A stretch of 64,000 nucleotides of DNA from Paenibacillus terrae (GCF_000943545.1 NZ_JTHP01000002.1:1-64000); one strand, 5' to 3'; positions 8,922-18,037 are shown, counted from the stretch's first letter. Made by a program: numbers and translations. The notes: a model not told the origin generated them from the sequence alone.

Positions 8922-10379
8922 TTACAGCTGCGGACGCTGCTTGTGAAATTCGGTATTTTGTTCAAAGGCATGTGCTACACGCAGCACGGAAGACTCGTCA
9001 AAGGCTTTTCCGATAATTTGCAGTCCAACCGGCAATCCATCCGCAAAGCCACAAGGGATGCTGATGGCCGGCACTCCAGCCAAACTCACCGGAATCGTCA
9101 AAATATCGTTCAAATACATCGTTAATGGATCATCCACTTGCGAACCGATTTTAAAAGCTGTTGTCGGCGCAGTAGGTCCGATAATGACATCATATTGTTC
9201 AAACACACGATCAAAATCCTGTTTGATCAGTGTACGCACTTTTTGAGCTTTCAAGTAGTAAGCATCATAGTACCCGGAACTCAGCGCATAGGTGCCCAGC
9301 ATAATCCGGCGCTTCACCTCGGGGCCAAAGCCCTGCGTGCGGGATTGATGGTAAAGATCCAGCAGGTTGTCCGGGTTGTCTGCACGTACGCCATAGCGTA
9401 CACCGTCAAAACGGGCCAGATTGGACGATGCTTCGGATGAAGCCAGCAGATAGTATGTGGCTACCGCATATTCGGTGTGCGGAAGAGAAACCTCTTCCCA
9501 TACCGCGCCCAGTCCTTCCAGCGTTTTCAGCGCGTCCAGCACCTTTTCCTTGACCTGTGGATCGACACCCTCACCCAGATACTCCTTAGGTACAGCAATA
9601 CGAAGTCCTTTTACATCTCCGGTCAAAGCGTTCAAGTAATCAGGAATGTCTACCTTCGCAGAAGTGGAGTCCTTGTGATCATAGCCTGCAATGGCTTGCA
9701 ATACGTACGCCGAATCCTGAACATTCTTCGTAATCGGTCCAATTTGGTCCAAAGAAGAAGCAAAGGCCACCAAACCAAAACGTGATACCAGACCATAGGT
9801 TGGCTTCAAGCCGACTACGCCGCAATAAGAAGCGGGTTGGCGAATGGAGCCGCCTGTATCGGAGCCGAGGGTGAAATAAGCCTCGCCTGCTGCTACAGCC
9901 GCAGCCGAGCCGCCACTGGAGCCGCCGGGAACGCGTTCCAGATCCCAAGGATTTCGTGCCGGGAAGAAGCTGGAATTCTCGTTAGAGCCGCCCATCGCGA
10001 ATTCGTCCATGTTCATTTTGCCCAATGTTACGGTTTGCGCCGCACGCAATTTGCCGACAACCGTTGCATCGTACACGGGATCAAAATTCTTCAAAAACTG
10101 ACTGCCGCACGTTGTACGCAGCCCTTCTGTCACGATGTTATCCTTAATGCCAACCGGCAGGCCAAACAGCAAACCTCGTTCCTCTCCCAAGATCAGATGA
10201 TCGTCCAGCTGACGTGCGGATGCACGTGCCTGCTCCTCGTCAACCGTAATATAGGCCCTGATCTTGTCTTCCCGCGCACCAATCGTCTCCAGAGCGTGAC
10301 CCACCAGGTCACTCACGGAAATTTCCTTTTGATGCAGCTTGTTATGTATTTCCGGCAATGTGTTATCAAACAAGCTCAA
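8922..10379 (-). CDS. gatA: Asp-tRNA(Asn)/Glu-tRNA(Gln) amidotransferase subunit A
   Basis: 485 aa from a TTG at 10379, which follows GGAGG at 7 nt. The upstream in-frame TTG at 10397 lies in the RBS itself and is unlikely. The start then reads [10 protein letters not shown], as in B. subtilis GatA, which is also 485 aa. The amidase signature is intact: catalytic Lys in GIKDNI, then [14 protein letters not shown] and [12 protein letters not shown] holding the Ser-cisSer-Lys triad. It releases ammonia from glutamine and channels it to GatB. Second gene of gatCAB. Confidence 0.96.
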   Translation of the reverse strand: MSLFDNTLPEIHNKLHQKEISVSDLVGHALETIGAREDKIRAYITVDEEQARASARQLDDHLILGEERGLLFGLPVGIKDNIVTEGLRTTCGSQFLKNFDPVYDATVVGKLRAAQTVTLGKMNMDEFAMGGSNENSSFFPARNPWDLERVPGGSSGGSAAAVAAGEAYFTLGSDTGGSIRQPASYCGVVGLKPTYGLVSRFGLVAFASSLDQIGPITKNVQDSAYVLQAIAGYDHKDSTSAKVDIPDYLNALTGDVKGLRIAVPKEYLGEGVDPQVKEKVLDALKTLEGLGAVWEEVSLPHTEYAVATYYLLASSEASSNLARFDGVRYGVRADNPDNLLDLYHQSRTQGFGPEVKRRIMLGTYALSSGYYDAYYLKAQKVRTLIKQDFDRVFEQYDVIIGPTAPTTAFKIGSQVDDPLTMYLNDILTIPVSLAGVPAISIPCGFADGLPVGLQIIGKAFDESSVLRVAHAFEQNTEFHKQRPQL

Positions 10380-10406
10380 TTTGCATCCTCCTTTCAAATG
10401 TGAAAT

Positions 10407-10694
10407 CTATTCCAAAACAGCAGGAACTTTAAACTGTCCGTCTTCTTCTTCAGGTGCATTGCGCATCACTTGCTCGTGTGTCAAACTTTCGCGAACTTCG
10501 TCGTCCCGCATGACATTGCTGACGTGCAGCACATGAGTGGTCGGTTTTACCTCTTCCGTATCCAACTCATTCAGCTTCTCCGCATAATGAAGAATAGCGT
10601 TCAATTGCCCTGTCATCGTGTCTTCCTCGGCTGCGGTCAGATTCAACCGGGACAGCTTGGCTACGTGACGGACATCTTCCGTGGAAATGTTCAT
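10407..10694 (-). CDS. gatC: Asp-tRNA(Asn)/Glu-tRNA(Gln) amidotransferase subunit C
   Basis: 95 aa, standard for GatC, beginning MNISTEDVRHVAKLSRLNL. The ATG at 10694 has GAGGAGG 7 nt upstream. The reading frame stays open 70 codons further upstream, but that part runs through a palindromic repeat and has no start signal. GatC is the small belt that stabilises GatA on GatB. It is first in the operon, and gatA follows after 27 nt. Confidence 0.95.
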   Translation of the reverse strand: MNISTEDVRHVAKLSRLNLTAAEEDTMTGQLNAILHYAEKLNELDTEEVKPTTHVLHVSNVMRDDEVRESLTHEQVMRNAPEEEDGQFKVPAVLE

Positions 10695-10717
10695 ACAAAA
10701 ACCTCCTCGTGTATAAG

Positions 10718-10833
10718 AGGATTTTGCAAAAATCCAATAAGCGACTTCCAATGAACAATCTATAGATCGAAAGGGTCTAGTTCGTCTATATATTGCACTT
10801 CGGAGCGACTTGAATCGAATTTTGCAAAATCCT
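10718..10833. repeat. 116-bp palindromic (MITE-like) element in the gatC leader
   Basis: The ends are a perfect 14-bp inverted repeat: AGGATTTTGCAAAA at 10718-10731 and its complement at 10820-10833. The arms between them stay partly complementary (for example CAATCTATAGA opposite CAATATATAGA), so the whole can fold into one long imperfect hairpin. It contains no gene and lies between the gatCAB promoter (10876-10904) and the gatC RBS, so it is transcribed as leader RNA. Its size and symmetry suggest a miniature inverted-repeat element; a regulatory hairpin is the alternative. Confidence 0.65.
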
Positions 10834-10875
10834 GATATCAAAAATGCTGCACCGAACTTTGAAATAACGTTTTTA

Positions 10876-10904
10876 ATTATAGGATAGAACCCTTTACAAT
10901 TCAA
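10876..10904 (-). promoter_or_regulatory. gatCAB sigma-A promoter
   Basis: On the minus strand TTGAAT (10904-10899) and a perfect TATAAT (10881-10876) are 17 nt apart, pointing at gatC about 180 nt downstream. Confidence 0.75.
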
Positions 10905-10963
10905 TCTTTGACGCGGTACAGAATCAAACTGTATAGCCGAGCAGTAAATGTTACTAAATGTAT

Positions 10964-10988
10964 AAAAAAAAGCACCTCTCGGTGCTCT
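10964..10988 (-). terminator. Terminator after the IDEAL-like gene
   Basis: AGCACC-GAGA-GGTGCT followed by seven T on the minus strand, about 70 nt beyond the stop of the 11060-11446 gene and just ahead of the gatCAB promoter. Confidence 0.88.
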
Positions 10989-11059
10989 TTCGAAAAGCGA
11001 TAGGAGCTAAGAACGTGCTAATTATATATTCTTCAAAAGAGTCGGCATTAGCCGCCCCC

Positions 11060-11446
11060 CTATATCCAAGCACGTAAATTGACTTGTCTAATAAAATCAG
11101 CCTGTGACAACAATTCTGTCGCGGTTTCTTCTTCCTCAACCTCTACCGAATCAAGACCACCGTTCATCACATGTCTGAACAGCTTCTCATTATGCGTAGC
11201 AAGGGCGTAATCTATCAGCGCTTCACGCTCAATCCGCTCGGCTTCCAGCTTCAAAATACTTTCTTCCAGCTCAATGTCCCCGGAAGGTACAAAAAAGTTG
11301 CGATTCACCTTCGGGACGCGAATGACATAGTCAAAAGCATTGTCCGCATTACGGTCATAAGCGATGATATAACCATGTTCGCCCACAGGAAGATTCTGCT
11401 CAAAAGCATCCGCGACGATCATAATTCTAGTTCCTAAATGATGCAT
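11060..11446 (-). CDS. Hypothetical protein with an IDEAL-like helix
   Basis: 128 aa, not firmly recognised. The first 60 residues look like a small beta-rich domain (IMIVADAF, GEHGYIIAYDRN, YVIRVP). Residues about 75-95 (EREALIDYALATHNEKLFRHV) resemble the short IDEAL domain of Firmicutes proteins, a helix often found in regulatory adaptors. The remainder is acidic. A G-rich RBS (GGGGG) precedes the ATG at 11446, and a terminator follows, so it is a one-gene unit. Function unknown. Confidence 0.6.
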   Translation of the reverse strand: MHHLGTRIMIVADAFEQNLPVGEHGYIIAYDRNADNAFDYVIRVPKVNRNFFVPSGDIELEESILKLEAERIEREALIDYALATHNEKLFRHVMNGGLDSVEVEEEETATELLSQADFIRQVNLRAWI

Positions 11447-11526
11447 CGTTAGCCCCCCCGTTTGTCTGAACTTATCTGCTAAGTCTACTAAAAAAAAAGT
11501 AGCTTGTCTATATCATCTATGTATCT

Positions 11527-11736
11527 TCAAAACTGTCCGTCTCCACGTCCCAGCCTGTACTCATTTAGCCTTGCGTGCCAACTCTGTGCAATGGTTCCGT
11601 CCTGTTTTGTTACCTTTTTCCAAGTTATTACCTTCGGTTCAGAACCTTGCACAGAAGCTCCGTCTTCTGTCTTTATGGAAAAATGGCGGCTATCTCCATT
11701 CTCACGATGTAACCCAGATATATACTTCCTTTTCAT
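11527..11736 (-). CDS. Small hypothetical protein
   Basis: 69 aa, starting at the ATG at 11736 because AAGGGGGAG lies 5-7 nt upstream; the frame is open further left without a start signal. Basic and polar (KRKYISGL..., SWHARLNEYRLG), with no signal peptide or membrane segment. A short isolated gene between two terminator-containing regions. No family recognised. Confidence 0.5.
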   Translation of the reverse strand: MKRKYISGLHRENGDSRHFSIKTEDGASVQGSEPKVITWKKVTKQDGTIAQSWHARLNEYRLGRGDGQF

Positions 11737-11791
11737 TGATGCTCCCCCTTGTGATCTGACGGCCAAATGCCTCTTTATCCTCTTAATGGGC

Positions 11792-11832
11792 AAAAAAAAG
11801 AACGCAAACCGGGATTCATCCACAGCTTGCGT
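11792..11832 (-). terminator. Terminator downstream of the dedA-thioredoxin-MBL operon
   Basis: ACGCAA/TTGCGT stem with a 19-nt loop followed by a long T run on the minus strand. It lies about 150 nt beyond the MBL gene stop; no other gene lies between. Confidence 0.6.
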
Positions 11833-11980
11833 GCTTCGCGAGTTTAGTATGTAACTTCAATATGTGTATGTTAACAAAAATAAAAACCTTTGTCTATACA
11901 TTATTTATAATTTGTTGTCGAAATGGGGCAAAACCTGTCACAACCTTGATTATGCCCCAGCCGAAAACATTCATCACTTT

Positions 11981-12610
11981 TTATCGTATATACGGATTGT
12001 TGGCTTTCTCATACCCGATGGACGTTTTGGGACCGTGACCGGAATACACCGTAATGTCATCTCCAAGCGGGAACAATTTGTTCTGAATGGAATCGTACAA
12101 GTCCCGTTCCCGCCCACCTGTCAAGTCTGTGCGGCCAACACCCTGACGGAATAATACATCGCCGGAGAACAAGTCCTTACCACACAAAAAGCTGACGCTT
12201 CCGGGTGAGTGCCCAGGTGTATGGAACACCTTGAATGTATGCCCGATCAGGTTCAATTGCTGACCTTCCGCCAAATCATATTCGGCAGGCTCCGTCGAGA
12301 TCGGCGGGGATGCCTCGGGCCACATCAAAGAGCCGTTTAATTTAGGGGATGTAAGCCAGTCCTGCTCCAAAGGGTGCAGATAAACCGGACAACCCTTCGC
12401 TTTGCGAATCTCATCCACTCCACCGATATGATCAAAATGAGCATGGGTCAGCAAGATGGCTTCAATCTTCAGTGACTCAATGGCTCTCAGCAAAGGACCC
12501 GGATTCATGCCAGGATCAATGATAACGGCACGCTGCGGGTCATCCCCCTGAAGCAAATAGGCATTCGTTTGGAGCGGGCCCAGATTAAAGCTGCGAATAG
12601 ACAACGTCAT
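11981..12610 (-). CDS. MBL-fold hydrolase (YqgX / glyoxalase II-like)
   Basis: 209 aa, a single metallo-beta-lactamase domain. The metal motif THAHFDHIGG is at about 55-64. Further ligands come from TPGHSPGS and LFSGDVLF, and the C-terminal GHGP supplies the last histidine. Length and motifs match the YqgX-type proteins annotated as hydroxyacylglutathione hydrolase-like; in bacilli the real thioester may use bacillithiol or another thiol. It is the last gene of the dedA-thioredoxin-MBL operon, starting 3 nt after the thioredoxin-like stop with a weak RBS, so translation is probably coupled. Confidence 0.88.
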   Translation of the reverse strand: MTLSIRSFNLGPLQTNAYLLQGDDPQRAVIIDPGMNPGPLLRAIESLKIEAILLTHAHFDHIGGVDEIRKAKGCPVYLHPLEQDWLTSPKLNGSLMWPEASPPISTEPAEYDLAEGQQLNLIGHTFKVFHTPGHSPGSVSFLCGKDLFSGDVLFRQGVGRTDLTGGRERDLYDSIQNKLFPLGDDITVYSGHGPKTSIGYEKANNPYIR

Positions 12611-12613
12611 ATT

Positions 12614-13183
12614 TTAAAATCCCGAGATTAGCTCGCGCAATTCCTGAACAATTACAGGATGAACCTCGGTTCCCTCCCCATATTTCTCAGCCATTTCTTT
12701 ACGGGCCACCGCAATTTTTTCTTGATAATCATCGGCTTCCCGATCTGGATTTTCACGTTTGAACCCGATCATAATTTGTTGGACATGTGCAGGACGCGGT
12801 CCCCAGTGACCCAGTACATGGCCCCCTGTATCGGCAAAAATCACAATCGGTACAGCACGTCCGCCCATCGTCAGGAAGTCGTCCATCAGCGCTTGATGAT
12901 TTTCCAAAATCAATACTTCAGTCGGAATCCCGCTATTCTCCAGCGCACGGAATACAACCGGCACGTTGCGTACTACATCTCCACACCAGTCGGCGGCCAA
13001 AATGAGTACATGCAGGTCATCCCGATGGTTCAGGCTTTCAAAATACTCACGGTCCTCTTCACGGTTCCACACAAACTGATCATACCCGGAGCGGAAGGCT
13101 TCCTTGTTCTTTTCCATCCCCTCCATAAACTGTTCGGGGCTTAGACCTTTTCCAAAATATTGTGACACGTTAGTACGACTCAT
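12614..13183 (-). CDS. Thioredoxin-like family protein with a single active-site cysteine
   Basis: 189 aa from the ATG at 13183 (GGGAG upstream, inside the end of dedA). It resembles the thioredoxin_9-type family: a central LHVLILAADWCGDVVRNVPV segment places one Cys where thioredoxin has CxxC, and the second Cys is replaced by Val. The cis-Pro region (GGRAVPIVIFAD) is present. Without the resolving cysteine it is unlikely to be a classical disulfide reductase. It starts 1 nt after the dedA stop, so the genes are coupled. Confidence 0.78.
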   Translation of the reverse strand: MSRTNVSQYFGKGLSPEQFMEGMEKNKEAFRSGYDQFVWNREEDREYFESLNHRDDLHVLILAADWCGDVVRNVPVVFRALENSGIPTEVLILENHQALMDDFLTMGGRAVPIVIFADTGGHVLGHWGPRPAHVQQIMIGFKRENPDREADDYQEKIAVARKEMAEKYGEGTEVHPVIVQELRELISGF

Positions 13184-13184
13184 G

Positions 13185-13799
13185 TTATACACTCCCTTTC
13201 TTCTTTTTGGACACAATCCATTTGATAACAAAATAAATGATCAAGAGCGCAAGGGCAACCAGCAAAATCGGTTTGATATAAGGTGCTGCCACTTCGTCAA
13301 TCTGCTCCCACTTGTCTCCAAGCAGCATTCCTAAATATATAAACAGAACAGACCAAGGTATAACTGCCAGCGTCGTCAAAATAATAAAACGCCATACACT
13401 CATGCGAGCCAGCCCGGCAGGGATGGAGATCGCGTGACGCACAACAGGGATAAAGCGGGCTGTGAAAATGACCCCTGTGCCGTATTTGTTAAACCAGGCT
13501 TCGGCGTGGTCGACATGGCTTTTTTTGATGAGTATGTATTTTCCGTACTTATCCAATACCGGTCTGCCGCCATAGCGTCCAATCCAGTAAATAAACAGTT
13601 GTGCCAGCACTCCGCCGATGGTTCCAAACACGACCGCACCAAAAAAATTAATGTGACCCGAGGAAACTAAAAAGCCGCCATAAGCGAGGACAATTTCACT
13701 TGGAATGACCTCAACCATCAGGCCTAGCATAATACCAAAATACCCAAGACTACGAATGATCTCAAACAAATAATTAATGATACTAGATATATGGTCCAT
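13185..13799 (-). CDS. DedA family membrane protein
   Basis: 204 aa from the ATG at 13799 (GGGAAG upstream); the longer open frame has no start signal. Several membrane helices carry the family marks EVIPSEIVLAYGGFL, FGTIGGVLAQLFIYWIGRYGG and the FIPVVRHAISIPAGLARM amphipathic segment. DedA proteins are proposed lipid or undecaprenyl-phosphate flippases and support the proton motive force and antibiotic tolerance. The C-terminus is strongly basic (KKKK). First gene of a three-gene operon. Confidence 0.9.
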   Translation of the reverse strand: MDHISSIINYLFEIIRSLGYFGIMLGLMVEVIPSEIVLAYGGFLVSSGHINFFGAVVFGTIGGVLAQLFIYWIGRYGGRPVLDKYGKYILIKKSHVDHAEAWFNKYGTGVIFTARFIPVVRHAISIPAGLARMSVWRFIILTTLAVIPWSVLFIYLGMLLGDKWEQIDEVAAPYIKPILLVALALLIIYFVIKWIVSKKKKGSV

Positions 13800-13942
13800 T
13801 TTACTTCCCACTCCCTGCCTGTTCTCTATTTCCATTAGTGTATCACAGCGGCAGAACAAGTCGCCACTTCGCCCAAACAGGGAGGTGAGTGACCCCCGCT
13901 CTTCTGCCCGCATAAGTTGAGAGAGAGAGGAGGGGATATGAT

Positions 13943-14266
13943 ATGCCTCCCGGCAAAATCCCCAAACATAACAATCCACAATCCCGTCTACCCACGGCTC
14001 GTGGTATCCGGCGCGCATGCAGCAAAGAGCTGTACAGAACCTGCAAGCGTCTGCCCGTTCACATCGCCCCCGATCTGGTCAAGCAGGGCGAGGAGCTGTA
14101 CTGCCGCAAGGTCGCCGGACACCTCATCTGGATCGCCGAAAACCACAGCAACCGCAGACTACTATGCGACTGGTGGGATGAAGATGTCAGCGAGGAACTC
14201 GCAGCATTGTGGCAGGTGGATCGCGCCGTTTTGTGCACTGCCTTTAGAAGTGCCTATGGCGGATAG
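13943..14266 (+). CDS. Conserved hypothetical protein
   Basis: 107 aa on the plus strand amid minus-strand genes. AGGAGG lies 9 nt upstream of the ATG. The N-terminus KIPKHNNPQSRLPTARGIRRACSKELYRTCKRL looks like a conserved basic segment that I associate with short Paenibacillus proteins, some loosely labelled dehydrogenase without good reason. No catalytic motif, signal peptide or membrane helix is visible. A bidirectional terminator follows. Function unknown. Confidence 0.6.
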   Translation: MPPGKIPKHNNPQSRLPTARGIRRACSKELYRTCKRLPVHIAPDLVKQGEELYCRKVAGHLIWIAENHSNRRLLCDWWDEDVSEELAALWQVDRAVLCTAFRSAYGG

Positions 14267-14341
14267 TTCTGCGCATCCAAGGATATGCGAAGCAAGGGAA
14301 GCATCTCAATCTGTAACTGCAAACTGTAAACTGTGATTTAC

Positions 14342-14378
14342 AAAAAAGTGGAGCCACCCCGCAGTGGCCCCACTTTTG
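14342..14378. terminator. Bidirectional terminator
   Basis: AAGTGGaGCCAC/GTGGCcCCACTT stem flanked by A and T runs. It serves the plus-strand gene ending at 14266 and the minus-strand methyltransferase ending at 14387. Confidence 0.88.
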
Positions 14379-14386
14379 CTATATTT

Positions 14387-15601
14387 CTATCCCTGTTTCT
14401 TCGTCTGCCCTGCTCCCTCGGGAAGCAAATCCGCACAAGCACGCTCCAAATAAGGATCAGCATGAATAAAATCCCGAAATGCCGTGTATTCACGCCATAA
14501 AACAGAACGTTCCCCTGCTTGGCCTTTGACGGCACGGATCAAAATATTTTTAGGCGTATGCTCCATGTCGATAAATTCCAGCAACTGTGTCCGGTATCCC
14601 ATCATGTCCAGCAGCTTGGCTCGGATACCGTCTGTTGCCAGCGCTGAAAAGCGCTCCTTCAAAATACCATGGGAAAGCAGCGGCTCCAGCACCGGATTTT
14701 CCAGCTGGCTGAACAGCTCATGCTGGCAGCACGGAACGGACAAAATGACAGATGCATCCCAACGAACTGCCTTCTCCAACGCGGCATCCGTTGCGGTATC
14801 ACAGGCATGCAAAGTCACAACCATATCCACCTGCTCCAGCTCGTTATAGTCCGCGATGTCACCGACCAAAAACTCCAATTGGCGGTATTGCAGCTTTTGA
14901 GCCAGAAGATTACAGGTTTCAATAACATCTGCCTTCAAATCCAGACCGACGATCTGCAAAGGTCGTTTTTGCTGTACTGCCAAGTAATGATACAGCGCAA
15001 AGGTCAAATATGATTTGCCGCAGCCAAAATCCACAATTGTTAAAGGACGACCTACGGGAAGGTTAGGCAGTACATCCTGCACCATTTCGAGAAAACGATT
15101 GATTTGGCGGAACTTATCATACTTGCGGGCTAGTACCTTGCCGTCCTCATTCATGATCCCAAGCTCAATCAGGAAAGGAATCCGTTCCCCTTCCTCCAGC
15201 ACATATTGCTTTTTGCGGTTATGAGACAGGTCGGCTGTACTTTTGCTCGGTGATTTTGTCAAAATAGACACTTTATATTTTTTACTGATCAGCACCTGAT
15301 AGTCCGCATTCTTCGCACACAAGAGTCCTTGACGGAACGTGTCCTCAAACAAGGCGGTCATGCGCTCGTTAGCTTCGTCAGGGGGCAAGTTTTCATGAAT
15401 GACTTTGTTGCTGTAATGAAAAGCAAACTGGTAATGCAGCTTGTTCTTCAATTCCACAGGCTTGATTTGCACTTTAGTAAAGGAAGCATCCTCCCGTTTA
15501 CGAAGCTGACTCAGCGTCGCGGTTATGAGGGATCCTCCTGTAGTTAGTTGGTATATAAGTTCACGCAGTGAATCCAAAAGGTACATCTCACTTTCTTTCA
15601 T
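14387..15601 (-). CDS. Class I SAM-dependent methyltransferase
   Basis: 404 aa. An N-terminal region of about 170 residues precedes a Rossmann methyltransferase domain with motif I IVDFGCGKSYLTFALYHYL, followed by QIVGLDLKADVI, VTLHACDTATD and SVPCCQHEL. This layout matches the large uncharacterised methyltransferase family that includes the METTL25/GSTCD-type domain; the substrate is unknown, with RNA or protein possible. The start overlaps the end of the DUF6483 gene by 14 nt, so the pair is translationally coupled. The first ATG (15601) is kept; one five codons later is possible. Confidence 0.82.
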   Translation of the reverse strand: MKESEMYLLDSLRELIYQLTTGGSLITATLSQLRKREDASFTKVQIKPVELKNKLHYQFAFHYSNKVIHENLPPDEANERMTALFEDTFRQGLLCAKNADYQVLISKKYKVSILTKSPSKSTADLSHNRKKQYVLEEGERIPFLIELGIMNEDGKVLARKYDKFRQINRFLEMVQDVLPNLPVGRPLTIVDFGCGKSYLTFALYHYLAVQQKRPLQIVGLDLKADVIETCNLLAQKLQYRQLEFLVGDIADYNELEQVDMVVTLHACDTATDAALEKAVRWDASVILSVPCCQHELFSQLENPVLEPLLSHGILKERFSALATDGIRAKLLDMMGYRTQLLEFIDMEHTPKNILIRAVKGQAGERSVLWREYTAFRDFIHADPYLERACADLLPEGAGQTKKQG

Positions 15602-16244
15602 GTAGTTGGGTAATCTCGACCAAACCCTCGGTTACTTCCCGGCGTGAAAGTCCACCCCGTTGAAGCTCCGCATCAGTCTTATCCAGCAATTGATTATAAA
15701 ATGCCTCTGCTTCCGGCAACAGCTCCGGCTGCTCCCATGCCAGTCCGAACCAGACATCAGCGGCCTCGTCCAGTCTGTCCTCTCGCTCGTAATGGACAGC
15801 CAGCAGCTTGCTTGTATCGGCTGGTAGCTCATATTCCCGAACCAAATTGACGATACACGCAATTCGTTCAGGCAGAACCTGAATGTCACGGGTCGCGCCA
15901 TTCAAATCACTGTACAAGTATAGATGAAGGGATTTAATCAAGATTCGTATCCCCTCGTCTGTTCTGTCGGTTTCCAGGTAAATAGCGGCTTCTTCTTCCA
16001 AAATGCGAGCCACCTGCTGAAGCTTGTCCGCTTCAATACCGGGACCCAGTCGGAAAAGCTCAATAATTTGTTCCGGCGGCAATCGTCTGAGCAAATCTGA
16101 ACGAAGACGAAACTGCTTGTTAAGCAGGTCATCCAGTTGTTTTAGCGCTTCGACGTGTTTATTTTCACGCCTTAGACCGAGTACTGATGCCACTGCCGAT
16201 GTCATTTCTTCCATCATACTGAGCAAATAATCTTTTCTAAGCAA
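15588..16244 (-). CDS. DUF6483 family protein
   Basis: 218 aa, mostly helical, starting MLRKDYLLSMMEEMT. This opening and the TPR-like helical pairs that follow (LRRENKHVEALKQLDDLL; EEEAAIYLETDRTDEGIRILIKSL; EREDRLDEAADVWFGLAWEQPEL) fit DUF6483, a Paenibacillus/Bacillus family of unknown role. No signal or membrane segment. It is upstream of, and overlaps, the methyltransferase gene. Confidence 0.7.
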   Translation of the reverse strand: MLRKDYLLSMMEEMTSAVASVLGLRRENKHVEALKQLDDLLNKQFRLRSDLLRRLPPEQIIELFRLGPGIEADKLQQVARILEEEAAIYLETDRTDEGIRILIKSLHLYLYSDLNGATRDIQVLPERIACIVNLVREYELPADTSKLLAVHYEREDRLDEAADVWFGLAWEQPELLPEAEAFYNQLLDKTDAELQRGGLSRREVTEGLVEITQLHERK

Positions 16245-16382
16245 GCCGTTCGCTTCCTTTCATCCCGATGCCTCGACAACCAGGAACCATTACATTCTGA
16301 TTGTAAGTCATCCTTGTGCAAAAGCCAAATGACTCAGTCAAGACGGAAACCAGTTTGTACAACCAAAATCAATTTAAAACGC

Positions 16383-16425
16383 AAAAAAGCCGGAGACCCT
16401 CTGTATTTGCACCAGATGGTTCCGG
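16383..16425 (-). terminator. Terminator downstream of the alpha/beta hydrolase gene
   Basis: CCGGAaCC ... GGgTCTCCGG stem followed by CTTTTTT on the minus strand, about 25 nt beyond the hydrolase stop. Confidence 0.7.
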
Positions 16426-16447
16426 TTTTTGGCTTTGCTGCTCGGGC

Positions 16448-17242
16448 TTACTGCTGGATGTTTTGTTGTAAAAATGCCAAAATGGCATGTGCCAGTTGTT
16501 CCGGCGCTTCGAACAGGCTCATATGGCCAACTTCGGATATAGTGACCTGAGTGACCCCGGCCCGATCTGTCGTAAACGTCCGGGCGGGAGGAACCGCCTG
16601 ATCCTGCTCACCCGCCACTAACAGAGTTGGCAAGGTGGAGGCCGACAGCACGTCGCGGCGGTCAGAACGCTCACGCATGGCCAAAGATGTGCCCACGGCT
16701 CCTTGCGGCGGCGTTTTATAACCGATTTCTTTGACCTTGAGTACCTGATTCGATAAGGACTCTACATGTTCTGGAGCAAATAGTCTGGGGACGAGTCCAT
16801 CTACAAATGTTGTAATCCCTTCGGTTTGAATAGTGGATACGGCCTTGTTCCGTTTTTCTTTTCCTTCCTCCGTATCCGCGTAGGCAGTGGAGTGAATCAG
16901 TCCGAAGGCTGTAAGCCGCTCGGGATGGCGCTGTACCGCAGAAAGCGTCAAATAACCCCCGAGGGAATGACCAAACCAGGCAGCCTTTGGGATGTCCAGT
17001 TGCTCTTGAAGCTTAAGCACATCGTTCGCCATTTGATCAATCGTGTAGGCTCCAAGCGGAGCATCGCTACGTCCATGACCACGCAAGTCCGGAACAATGC
17101 AGCGATAGCTTTGGGACAGCAATGGAACAACCTCATCCCAATAGGAAGAACTTCCACAAAATCCGTGCAACAGGATGATGGGCTCTCCTTTTCCCTGTTC
17201 GGCATAGCAGATTGTCGTTCCTTCACATAGTACCTTTTCCAT
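16448..17242 (-). CDS. Alpha/beta hydrolase
   Basis: 264 aa, a typical small alpha/beta hydrolase. It has the oxyanion HGFCGSSSYW near 26, the nucleophile elbow GHSLGG near 90, an Asp in VAGEQDQAVPP and the final His in EVGHMSLFEAPEQL. Family members are esterases, lactonases or haloperoxidase-like enzymes; the substrate cannot be assigned. A single-gene unit with its own terminator. Confidence 0.88.
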   Translation of the reverse strand: MEKVLCEGTTICYAEQGKGEPIILLHGFCGSSSYWDEVVPLLSQSYRCIVPDLRGHGRSDAPLGAYTIDQMANDVLKLQEQLDIPKAAWFGHSLGGYLTLSAVQRHPERLTAFGLIHSTAYADTEEGKEKRNKAVSTIQTEGITTFVDGLVPRLFAPEHVESLSNQVLKVKEIGYKTPPQGAVGTSLAMRERSDRRDVLSASTLPTLLVAGEQDQAVPPARTFTTDRAGVTQVTISEVGHMSLFEAPEQLAHAILAFLQQNIQQ

Positions 17243-17328
17243 GTAGAACCCTTCTTTCTCTGTATATAATCTATTGGTGCGAATATATTATGATTAGAAC
17301 ATGCTGATGTATATTATTAAGCAGACCA

Positions 17329-17917
17329 TCAATATCTGAAACGGTAGCTCTCTGGAAATTCTTGCGAATCTGCTCTTAAGCCAAACCCGCAAGACGCAGC
17401 ATGGACTATGTGTGCAGCCATCGTCATGACGAGATGTAGTGATGTCATTTGCAATGTCCAGTAGGGTTTGGGACTACGCTCATTCACAATAGCTGCGACG
17501 CTGTAATCTCCGACAGACGGCAGCCAGTCCGACCGAACGCGCCGGAGTTAGCGGCTCATGGGCAACCAGAAACATCCCCGCCGATCCTTGCTGCCCCAGA
17601 CAAGCGTCGATGGCAATCACATGATGGTCCTGGGGAATACGCTCCAAATACGAAACCAGATGATCCGCGTCGCACGGCTCAGTCATGGTGCCGATGACGT
17701 GCGGAAAGCCCTGTTCCATAAGCATGGTGCCGACCAGCGGTCCCAGCGAATCGCCTGACGAACGATCCGTGCCGATACAAACAAAGGTCAGCTTATTCAT
17801 CTCATGCTGAGAATGAATTCCCCGAAAAAACGGTACGAGCCCTTGGCGATCTGTTTTTTCCGCATTACTGTCTATAGGAGAGCGCCTGGATACAGAAGCC
17901 CGATTATACAAAGACAC
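17329..17917 (-). pseudogene. yyaC: yyaC-type spore protease gene (DUF1256), frameshifted
   Basis: The first part reads KLTFVCIGTDRSSGDSLGPLVGT ... VIAIDACLG, the conserved core of YyaC (DUF1256), a germination-protease-like protein. After PLTPARSVG the frame turns into unrelated residues and stops at 17480. The next frame continues with LPSVGDYSVAAIVNERS and a YyaC-like C-terminus (LHLVMTMAAHIV) to a stop at 17329. One extra base near 17521-17531 explains this. Removing it gives about 195 aa, against about 205 in B. subtilis. The start is probably GTG at 17917 behind GGAGG. It could be a real null allele, an assembly error or a programmed shift. Confidence 0.75.
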
Positions 17918-18037
17918 CTTCGTCCATCCTCCTTGATCCGGCCGTTGACCGATAATCTGACTTTCAGTACATTCTACAATAAAAACATGATACAATACAG
18001 GCAACTTCCCCTGATATGAAAGGATGGAACATTAACG

